This document shows positions 57,204-64,000 of a stretch of DNA of 64,000 nucleotides, one piece after another (position 1 is the first letter of the stretch; the number at the start of each line of letters is the position of its first letter). The notes below the pieces were generated by a model that was not told the DNA's origin, searched no databases, and was given only the letters and a program-made list of their open reading frames with translations. Where the stretch lies: NCBI RefSeq assembly GCF_005886875.1, contig NZ_PNBY01000066.1, positions 1 through 64,000 on the forward strand. The letters are read 5' to 3'. The DNA is from Pseudoalteromonas aurantia. GTDB lineage: Bacteria > Pseudomonadota > Gammaproteobacteria > Enterobacterales > Alteromonadaceae. The translations under genes were made by a program, and so were the position numbers.

Positions 57204-57236
57204 AGTTCTGAGGGCCTAAATTGAGCCCACAGAACT
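57204..57236 (-). terminator. Hairpin after precursor 2 gene
   Basis: AGTTCTG-x-GGGC, a 9-nt loop, GCCC-x-CAGAACT: 7 + 4 base pairs with one mismatch between, 14 bases beyond the stop of the 367-residue precursor, followed on the minus strand by ATTAATTACATAAAATT. It probably terminates or attenuates the kinase-precursor transcript before the second precursor and enzymes. Confidence 0.6.
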
Positions 57237-57249
57237 TAAATGGAATGCG

Positions 57250-58353
57250 CTAGCAGGTAAATGGAAAACCAGATCCATCATTGTTATATCTAGTCAATGC
57301 TACTGGTTGAGCATCTTTACTATCAGGGGCTTCTGGTAACGACAAAACTATACCAAGTGAGGTTTTTTGAATCTGACTATAATTTCCAGCAATCTCTTGA
57401 CACCATACCCATTGATCTAAAGGTATTGTATTACTTTCGATTGAGATACTTTCTATTTCATCTTTAGAAATTGAATGACTTTCAGAAAATAAGTAGTCAT
57501 CAAAAGAGGTAACTAACTCGTTAAGTTGAAGGTTATAATTTTCATTGTTTAATTTGAAAGCTACTTTACAGTGATGTTGAGTTCCACCTTTAAGGGTAAC
57601 TGTAGCTGAAAAAGTTCTAGCATAATGTGCGTTATCATCTTCCTTAACAACTAAATCTACATCCCAAGGATAATCATAATTTAACCATTCTTTTAACAAA
57701 ACCGCAGCAGTGCCGATAGGCTGTTCTTCAGTCAATTCTGATGTGATAAATTTTTCTTTAAAAACTTTATTTGACCAAGCTAATGATAACGCTGAAAGCA
57801 TTACCCCACCAAAGTTAGTGAAATCTACATCACTATTTCCTAAATTATAGCTTGATTCGGGAATACGCATGAAGTTTACAGGGTAATCTCCCGCACCTTC
57901 AGAAATATGTTCATTTACAGGTGTGTTATTAGTTTGTTGTGTTGATAAGTTATCAAGGCTATCTAAAAAAGTATTTAATTGAGTTAAATCTTGATGAAGA
58001 TCTTTCTCGCATTTTTGCTCTAGTAACCAAGTGTTTTTTAGATAATAATCAGAGATAGCATCAACTGGGTGTGGAATATCAGGTAGTTTAGGTACGTATA
58101 CAAGGAATCTGTCAAATGATAATGCACTTGTCATGTATACACCGCGTAAAGAGTTATAGAATGGGCCTTCACATTTATCGTTGATAGTAAAGGTGATGTT
58201 CCAAGGGCAATTATACTCAAAATATTCTTTAAAAATATTTAAAGCATTATTCTCAGCACAAAGTTTTTGCCTAAAATCGTCATTATTCCAAGCTTTTGCA
58301 ATTGCTCTCATATATACAGAGCGAAACTCAAGCAGTTGTTTTGTTAATTCCAT
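57250..58353 (-). CDS. TOMM-type precursor candidate 2 with duplicated domain (367 residues)
   Basis: 367 residues. Two similar units lie in tandem. Unit 1 (about 8-105) has RAIAKAWNNDDFRQKL, NCPWNITFTI and VPKLPDIPHPVDAISDYY. Unit 2 (about 180-367) has SALSLAWSNKVFKEKF, YDYPWDVDLVV and the C-terminus LPEAPDSKDAQPVALTRY then NNDGSGFPFTC. The AW-helix plus PW-strand pattern resembles the BMA_0021/0022 TOMM precursor family, and the last 28 residues share their pattern with precursor 1. Only unit 2 keeps PFTC, so Cys367 and Thr366 are the best azoline candidates. AGGAG precedes the ATG. It starts 15 bases after the kinase gene. Confidence 0.72.
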   Translation of the reverse strand: MELTKQLLEFRSVYMRAIAKAWNNDDFRQKLCAENNALNIFKEYFEYNCPWNITFTINDKCEGPFYNSLRGVYMTSALSFDRFLVYVPKLPDIPHPVDAISDYYLKNTWLLEQKCEKDLHQDLTQLNTFLDSLDNLSTQQTNNTPVNEHISEGAGDYPVNFMRIPESSYNLGNSDVDFTNFGGVMLSALSLAWSNKVFKEKFITSELTEEQPIGTAAVLLKEWLNYDYPWDVDLVVKEDDNAHYARTFSATVTLKGGTQHHCKVAFKLNNENYNLQLNELVTSFDDYLFSESHSISKDEIESISIESNTIPLDQWVWCQEIAGNYSQIQKTSLGIVLSLPEAPDSKDAQPVALTRYNNDGSGFPFTC

Positions 58354-58368
58354 TTTATCTCCTAATGT

Positions 58369-61300
58369 TTAGTTTAAACTATCTATCTTAATCTTGTATG
58401 TATCTTTAGTTTTCATTAATTTAGCCTGCTGTAAAAGTGAGGTTTCAGCAGGGTAAGAGTTAATTTCCAGTAAATTAGCCATTTTTAAAAGGGCTGGAAT
58501 GTATTCTTTTTCGCCCAATTCTACAGCATGAGACAAGCATGCATTAATGATTTCTTGAGCCTTGGCAAATCTTTTAGTGTGGAAGCATGTCTCAGCAGCT
58601 AAAGACGAATAGTAGCTATTTAGTAAATGACAATTGTATTTTTTTAACTCTCTCGATAGGAGTACTTGACCTTCAATTTCATTGTCATTTATCGCCCATT
58701 TGTGTATTAAAATAGCGAATGCTTCATAAGCAGGTAAAGTGTATTTTTTACAAAGCTTTAAAAGAGTACTACTTGAACACAGTGCTAACTTTCTATTTGA
58801 AAGAATATGATGAACTTTTGATTCAAAAAGTAGTGCAAGGCCTAACGTGGGTATATGGTTAATTGATTCGGACCATTGGATAGATTCTTTAGCTAATTTT
58901 ATTGAGCAATCTTTGTTCCCTAAAATGGCTTCACTAAATGCTAGTGAAGCCAAAGACCAACCTTTAGCATCTATACCAAAAATATTTAAATCAAAAATTT
59001 CTTCTTTTTCGTAATGGAACAGTGACTTTCTCAATGTATCATTTGCTAAATCAAATTTGCCCTCTATGTTTAGTAGTTGCCCTTCAAGACAGAAGAGAGA
59101 AGCGGCCAAATTATGATTTTCAATCGTTTCAATTTGCGACTTTAGAACAATAATGTCTTCTCTCATTTCTTGGTAAGCACCAGAAACGTAATTATGAGTG
59201 GCAGAAGCCCAAAAAATCGCCAACAAATTACTGAGATTGGAATCGTTAGTCAATAATGCTTTACATTCTGATATTTTTTTTCTTACGTTTATTCCGGCCC
59301 AGCCCTCAGTCATCATAAGCGCTTTAATTAAAAAATTGTTAATCTCAAGCTTTTTATCTTTATCAAGTAAAGTGTTCGAAGACTCAAAGTAAACAAAAAG
59401 TTCATTTGCTACATTTATAGCCACCTCATTGGAAGTAATCAATATAGAATGTGATATTACTTTTTTGGCATATTTATAAACGCTTCCTGAATTATCTGTA
59501 AATTTAATATGATGATAAAGCTTTTGGTTTAACTCGTGTTCAGGTAGATTTTGTAATTGTAAAAGGCTATCGAATACCTTTTGGTGTATTTTACTTATGA
59601 CTGAGCTTTGAACACTCTCATAAGCCGCATCTCTCACTAAAGCATGTTTAAATATGTAGGTTTCGTTATTTACACTTCGCTTTTGTATAATTAAATCATT
59701 GGCTATCAGCTCATTCAGATCATTCTGAATTTGATTTTCACTTAATGATGACGCACTAATAAGCAACTCATATTCGAACTCACGTCCGATTGTCGCCGCA
59801 AGCTGGGCGGTTTCTTTGGCATGAATGAGGCTATCGAGTTTTTGCTGGAGTGATTCACGTAAACTGCTGGGAACTTGATCTAGTTTGTCTGGGCTTACAA
59901 AGTTAATTTCACCTTCAACGAGACCGACCAAGGTTTTTTGCTTTAACATACCAACAAGTTCTTCGATAAATAATGGAATACCATCTGTTCTGCTGGTGAG
60001 TATGTCGAGTACATTACGTGAAACTGGCTGATCATCAAATAGCCTAATGATAAAGTCTTCAGTGGCTTGTGCCGTTAACTTATTAAGGTTCACCTCCATT
60101 AACGTGAGATCTTTTAGCGATGTGGGCACTTGCTGTCGAGATGTGCTGATCAACACGCTTCCCGAGTTTAGTTGTCCTGCAAAGTGCTGAATAAACTCTA
60201 TTGTCGTGGTATCTGCCCAGTGGATATCTTCGATAATATATAGTTTATTTTCACTAATACTATAATGTTTGCTCAGTAGTAATGCTGTTAAACTACTAAA
60301 TAGTAATGCTTTTTGTTGATCTGGCGCGAGTGTCGATGCCGGTATGTTTTCTGGTAGTTCTATGTTTAACCAAATCAGTAATATTGGTAGAGCTTGCTCT
60401 ATTGCAATACTGCTGTCTTGTTGGGTTATTATATCGCTGAATAGGCTAACAGCGCTTGATGCATCCAGTTTTGTTGTACTGAATAAATAGCGAATAAGTG
60501 TGAGTACAGGATAAAGTGCATTGTTTTGATGCTCGGGCAAACACTGCGCAACCAAGTGCTGGTATTGGCCTGCATGACTTCGTATTTCTTGTAGTAAACG
60601 AGATTTACCAATGCCTGCCTCACCATGGATATGGGTTAAATGGCTATGGGTATTTTCGCCCTTTATAACAGACAGGGTTTTATCTAGCTCTTTTTCTCGG
60701 CCAATTAATTCGTGATTGTTGCGAGTACCACGCATAAAGCCAAACGCTTCAACTTGCCTTTCGCCTTTTAAGCTATAGACTGTTGCTGGTGAACCTGGTT
60801 GTTGTAAATTTGGTAACTCAGTGCCTTCAAATTCACTGTAAGGTTCTAAAATAGCGCGAGAATCGCCACTACAGAGTATTTGTTTCGGTTTAGCGCAGCG
60901 TGCGAGCTCCATCGCTGTATTGGTAATATGGCCTTCAGGGATGGTATTGGCATAGGTGACGAATACACCCGTGTGTAACCCTATATGTATATTAAAAGAA
61001 ATGCCATGTACCTCTTGCATTAACGCATCTCTTTTTGACATTTCACTCATTATTTCTAATGCGGTACGAGCTGATAAACGTGTATCGTTATCACTGGCAA
61101 CAGGAAAGCCGAAATAAAATAGTAGCATGTCACCGAGTGTGCCTACATGGTAGGCGTTAAAACGCGTGGCAATATCAACACACTGGTTTAACTGTGCTTT
61201 GTTCAGCGCATCGATAACGTCTAGGTCTTTGGTGTTTGTGCTGACTTCAGTGATACTGATTTTTAACGCTAACACCGTAATTTGTTTGCGTTCTGTGAGT

Positions 61301-62289
61301 AGGGTGTGGTTAGCACTGCTGTTCTCTTGTGCATCTTTACGCAGAACAACGGTTTCGTCATCAAATCCGTGTTGTGCTTCGCCTTTGGTGAGAATACCTA
61401 CGAGATTGGCCACATTAATACTATTGAGTTCATTAAAGCTCTCTTGTGAGGTGATCACGCGCTCAATCGCATTTTTCTTAAGTATTCTTCTGAGTAGAGA
61501 GGCAAGTGGGTGACCAAGTAGTGGAGCAGGCAAAGGTACATTTACATCACTCAACTGCTTATGATAAATCGACGCAATGCTTGAACCAGTAATAGCGGGT
61601 AGACCCGTTAAACACTCTAAGTAAACAAGACCCCAAACATATAAATCTGTTTTTGTTGTTGCCGGTTCGCCACGTAATTGTTCAGGGGCACTATATGAAG
61701 GTGTGCCTAACGTCTCTTGAGTGAGCGTAAGTGTATTGAAATCGGGCTGGCGATGTTCAGATACTAAGGTGCCAATACCAAAGTCGAGTATTTTGGCATA
61801 AGTTTTAGCGCCAGATTTTGTCAGCATAATATTGGCTGGCTTTATGTCACGGTGAATGATCCCTCTGCTATGGGCGTGAATTAAGGCGTCTAACACTTGC
61901 AGCATAACATCAGTGGCATCTATCGCATTGAGTGCACCTTCTTGTGTGAGGTGTTGGCGCAGCGAAATACCATCAACGTATTCAAACACGCCAAAAAGGA
62001 GGTGAGCGTCTATCTGACCTTTGTCGAGTAATCGTACAATATGCGGGTGTTGTAATTGGCTACTTAATTGTGTTTCACGTTTAAAACGTTCTATATAGCG
62101 CTGCTTTTTTTGTTCTTCTAAATGCGGTTCTAGCGCTAAGAATTTTATTGCAACAAATTGATCTGTGTTTTTATGTTTGGCTTTAAATACTTTACCAAAA
62201 CCACCTTCACCAATTTTATGAATGAGTTCGTAGTGGGCACTATCAAAGCGATCAGTAATATACTGATCTGAAAATTGTGTGAGCGACAT
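58369..62289 (-). CDS. TOMM-system Ser/Thr kinase / cyclase-like / AAA / helical-repeat fusion regulator
   Basis: About 1306 residues from ATG 62289; an upstream TTG would add 41 unrelated residues. Domains: protein kinase (about 20-285) with GEGGFG loop, K49, HRD at 146-148 and DFG at 169-171, all intact; a class III cyclase-like domain (about 333-485); an AAA/NB-ARC-like ATPase (about 525-830) with Walker A GEAGIGKS and a Walker B-like IIEDIHWAD; then a long alpha-helical, TPR-like tail. This matches the TOMM system kinase/cyclase fusion family. In the cyclase the LGDMLL motif keeps one metal Asp (D387) but the first reads LALKISITEV and lacks it. Probably a signal integrator controlling the peptide locus. 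Confidence 0.9.
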   Translation of the reverse strand: MSLTQFSDQYITDRFDSAHYELIHKIGEGGFGKVFKAKHKNTDQFVAIKFLALEPHLEEQKKQRYIERFKRETQLSSQLQHPHIVRLLDKGQIDAHLLFGVFEYVDGISLRQHLTQEGALNAIDATDVMLQVLDALIHAHSRGIIHRDIKPANIMLTKSGAKTYAKILDFGIGTLVSEHRQPDFNTLTLTQETLGTPSYSAPEQLRGEPATTKTDLYVWGLVYLECLTGLPAITGSSIASIYHKQLSDVNVPLPAPLLGHPLASLLRRILKKNAIERVITSQESFNELNSINVANLVGILTKGEAQHGFDDETVVLRKDAQENSSANHTLLTERKQITVLALKISITEVSTNTKDLDVIDALNKAQLNQCVDIATRFNAYHVGTLGDMLLFYFGFPVASDNDTRLSARTALEIMSEMSKRDALMQEVHGISFNIHIGLHTGVFVTYANTIPEGHITNTAMELARCAKPKQILCSGDSRAILEPYSEFEGTELPNLQQPGSPATVYSLKGERQVEAFGFMRGTRNNHELIGREKELDKTLSVIKGENTHSHLTHIHGEAGIGKSRLLQEIRSHAGQYQHLVAQCLPEHQNNALYPVLTLIRYLFSTTKLDASSAVSLFSDIITQQDSSIAIEQALPILLIWLNIELPENIPASTLAPDQQKALLFSSLTALLLSKHYSISENKLYIIEDIHWADTTTIEFIQHFAGQLNSGSVLISTSRQQVPTSLKDLTLMEVNLNKLTAQATEDFIIRLFDDQPVSRNVLDILTSRTDGIPLFIEELVGMLKQKTLVGLVEGEINFVSPDKLDQVPSSLRESLQQKLDSLIHAKETAQLAATIGREFEYELLISASSLSENQIQNDLNELIANDLIIQKRSVNNETYIFKHALVRDAAYESVQSSVISKIHQKVFDSLLQLQNLPEHELNQKLYHHIKFTDNSGSVYKYAKKVISHSILITSNEVAINVANELFVYFESSNTLLDKDKKLEINNFLIKALMMTEGWAGINVRKKISECKALLTNDSNLSNLLAIFWASATHNYVSGAYQEMREDIIVLKSQIETIENHNLAASLFCLEGQLLNIEGKFDLANDTLRKSLFHYEKEEIFDLNIFGIDAKGWSLASLAFSEAILGNKDCSIKLAKESIQWSESINHIPTLGLALLFESKVHHILSNRKLALCSSSTLLKLCKKYTLPAYEAFAILIHKWAINDNEIEGQVLLSRELKKYNCHLLNSYYSSLAAETCFHTKRFAKAQEIINACLSHAVELGEKEYIPALLKMANLLEINSYPAETSLLQQAKLMKTKDTYKIKIDSLN

Positions 62290-62553
62290 AAGCTTTTTAA
62301 ATCCAATAGTATGTTTGTAACCATATCCTTTGTATAACGTCCTGGTTACGTTTGTATTTTTATGATTTGTGTTAACACAGCGTTCGCGCCCATCCTTGCG
62401 TTCGTTACACAAATTTACTTTTATAGATTAGCTTATCGGTCAGGGGGAAGGAATCTTTAATTTATGAATTATATATGATTTTTTTTAATTGATAATTTAA
62501 TGAAGATGATTAAAGGAAGGGTGAACATAAGGTGTACACCCTAAAGTATTGGC

Positions 62554-63312
62554 TTATTTTAATGTTATAATGAGATTTTCTAATCTTCTTTCTTGGGTGG
62601 CAAAAGTACGGCTATTGTTGACGTAGGCTGGGTCAATTTGACCGTGTCGCAAGCGTTGTAATAATAATGATCCATTACAGTCATGATCTGTATTTACCTG
62701 AACATCTTTGTACAATTCAATATTTGATAAATTTATGGTGAAATCACCATCGTCAGATACATTATCAAAGGTAGTTGTTGAGGACACTTTGTCTCCATCA
62801 TTTTTTGTACATTCTGTATGAAATTTAATACTGAACTGATCATTTGCACCACTTTTAGTCCATTCAACATCTAAAGACGCGTCTTTGTTATAAAGTTGAC
62901 CTGCTTGTGGCGCGAGAATTTGATACTGAGGAGGTAAAGTGAGCGTGTTGGTTAAGACCTTATTCTCACTGACGCGGTTGAGTTGTACTAAGAACTCGCT
63001 TTCACCGACTGCGACATCAAAAATTGCACGGTAATCTATATCAAACGCATCACTGTCATCTTCTTCTAATACTTTAACCGTTGAACCAACCGTTGCGCGA
63101 AGCTCATCGCCGTTGGTTAACTTTAAATTATTACCATTTCTTCCTGATACATTTAGCTCTGCAATAACTCGGCTATTTTGGCCGTTTGATGTTATATAAA
63201 TATCAGACCAAATGGCTTCTGTTTTTACAGCCGCTGACTCGGTTGTTTCTGAGGAGCACGCAGTGAGTAGGCTTACAGCAAGGGTTAATGATGTATATTT
63301 GAGTAGGTGCAT
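62554..63312 (-). CDS. Hypothetical lipoprotein
   Basis: 252 residues with a lipobox LTAC (Cys 19). The mature chain is acidic and rich in beta-strand-like segments (IWSDIYITSNGQNSRVIAE, DYRAIFDVAVGESEFLVQLN, DASLDVEWTKSGANDQFSI), suggesting one or two immunoglobulin-like domains. Two cysteines in the second half may form a disulfide. No family recognised. It precedes the kinase gene on the same strand but is separated by about 265 bases, so it is probably independent. Confidence 0.6.
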   Translation of the reverse strand: MHLLKYTSLTLAVSLLTACSSETTESAAVKTEAIWSDIYITSNGQNSRVIAELNVSGRNGNNLKLTNGDELRATVGSTVKVLEEDDSDAFDIDYRAIFDVAVGESEFLVQLNRVSENKVLTNTLTLPPQYQILAPQAGQLYNKDASLDVEWTKSGANDQFSIKFHTECTKNDGDKVSSTTTFDNVSDDGDFTINLSNIELYKDVQVNTDHDCNGSLLLQRLRHGQIDPAYVNNSRTFATQERRLENLIITLK

Positions 63313-63568
63313 TTTCGTCCCTGTGATTAATTTATTTATGAGGCTTTTCTGATTTTATAGCGACTATTCTACCTTTTGACGAGATGGTATTTAAAGGGTT
63401 TTTACAAAAAAGTACACATTATAAGATTTATTCACAATTGAACATGGGGTAATTGTAAAGGCATTATAAGGGAGCCTGTTCATTAGGCCTGATTTCTTAT
63501 AATAAATGCGGCCAGTATGGTTAGCCGCAGTACTAATTAGTAAAGTATAAGGTAATAGATAGAAGTGT

Positions 63569-63844
63569 TTAATCTGATATCACAGTCATGATCAAATCAT
63601 GTGGCTTGAGTGCTAATTGCAGTGTTTTTATTTCATGATTAATAACTGATAATGCTTGCTTAAGTTGTTGCCCAGTAAACGCTGTGGTGCAAAATACCTC
63701 AACTTTGAGTGTTTGTTTGAGTTTGTTCAGTTGTCCGTGGTGCGTTAGGTATTCAAAAGCATCATTGTGTAGTTTGAGTTCTTCACAGGCATTTGTTAGT
63801 TGCTTTATGAGTAATTGCTCCGTCTTCTTTTCAGTTTTAGTCAT
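63569..63844 (-). CDS. Hypothetical small protein
   Basis: 91 residues, no signal peptide or membrane segment. Predicted helical with charged ends (KTEKKTEQLLIKQLTNACEE near the N-terminus, AFTGQQLKQALSVINHEIKT later). Start codon ATG lies within the last codons of the upstream partial gene (overlap ATGACTAA), so the two are translationally coupled. No family recognised. Confidence 0.55.
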   Translation of the reverse strand: MTKTEKKTEQLLIKQLTNACEELKLHNDAFEYLTHHGQLNKLKQTLKVEVFCTTAFTGQQLKQALSVINHEIKTLQLALKPHDLIMTVISD

Positions 63845-64000
63845 TATTTTTCTCTTTCTCTTTCCCTTTCTCTGTAGCGGCGTAAATCCAGCAAGTATTA
63901 CCTGATTTTAAAGAAGCTGAAACTCTCGTATATGCATCAACCTCGTATGTATCAGCTTGAGACAGTTCCGTTGCTGAAATTAAGAAAACGGTACCGGTAA
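63837..64000 (-). CDS. C-terminal part of an unidentified protein, cut by the window edge
   Basis: A minus-strand frame runs off the right edge and ends at 63837. The visible 53 residues include SQADTYEVDAYTRVSASLKS, NTCWIYAATEK and a lysine-glutamate tail (KGKEKEKNND). The stop overlaps the next start codon, so it belongs to the same operon as the 91-residue protein. Too little is visible to name it. Confidence 0.5.
   Translation of the reverse strand, partial: TGTVFLISATELSQADTYEVDAYTRVSASLKSGNTCWIYAATEKGKEKEKNND

Noticed and set aside
62530-62541. Short palindrome GGTGTACACC between the lipoprotein and kinase genes
   Set aside because: Only ten bases, no T tract and no clear position relative to a promoter; too common to interpret.

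Overview
The window looks like a chromosomal segment of a marine gammaproteobacterium of the Alteromonadales, most likely Pseudoalteromonas. This rests on the moderate-to-low GC, the chitinase / lytic monooxygenase / chitinase cluster, the Aer-like and dCache chemoreceptors, the glrK-qseG-glrR operon, the H-NOX module and the AGCS symporter. The genus is an inference. No rRNA, tRNA, IS element, integrase or CRISPR array was seen.

Layout. 0.1-10.8 kb: amino-acid metabolism and stress genes (AGCS symporter, GST, threonine aldolase, an AhpD-like protein divergent from a MarR regulator across a 36-bp perfect palindrome), a lipoprotein oligopeptidase B, a nucleotide pyrophosphatase and a small membrane protein. 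11.1-15.4 kb: a decayed diguanylate cyclase, a lipoprotein, a YfcC-type transporter and a broken EAL gene. 15.4-18.3 kb: a NarL/DesK-type two-component pair and ferrochelatase. 18.6-24.2 kb: an Aer-like PAS chemoreceptor, then a nitric-oxide sensing module (HDOD response regulator, H-NOX, histidine kinase as an overlapping operon) divergent from a response regulator with a degenerate HD-GYP domain. 25-32.2 kb: a chitin-degradation cluster in which all three enzymes carry CBM5/12-type chitin-binding modules. 32.3-41.9 kb: a periplasmic binding protein, a DUF2235 hydrolase, a RecQ paralogue, anmK, a DUF4153 membrane protein with an early in-frame stop, and a pseudogene of a second binding protein. 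42-49.3 kb: a dCache chemoreceptor, glrR-qseG-glrK, three tandem secreted EF-hand proteins and an outer-membrane barrel. 49.4-62.3 kb: a ribosomally synthesised, post-translationally modified peptide (RiPP) locus of the TOMM kinase/cyclase class. 62.5-64 kb: a lipoprotein and the start of another minus-strand operon.

The most interesting part is the RiPP locus, read leftwards: a Ser/Thr kinase + cyclase-like + AAA + helical-repeat regulator, a 367-residue precursor-like protein, a hairpin, a 251-residue precursor-like protein, a possible oxygenase, an AT-rich YcaO protein, an asparagine-synthetase-like amidotransferase, and a second YcaO protein with an N-terminal leader-binding-like region, closed by a terminator. 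The two precursor candidates differ greatly but share a C-terminal pattern, LPxAP...AL..Y...G..[FY]PFT[CT], which I propose is the modified core. No dehydrogenase, transporter or peptidase is visible, neither YcaO has the usual PxPxP tail, and the cyclase domain lacks one metal aspartate. The chemistry may therefore differ from classical thiazole/oxazole peptides.

Several genes are decaying (diguanylate cyclase, EAL, binding protein, DUF4153 N-terminus), so part of the signalling and accessory repertoire is being lost here.
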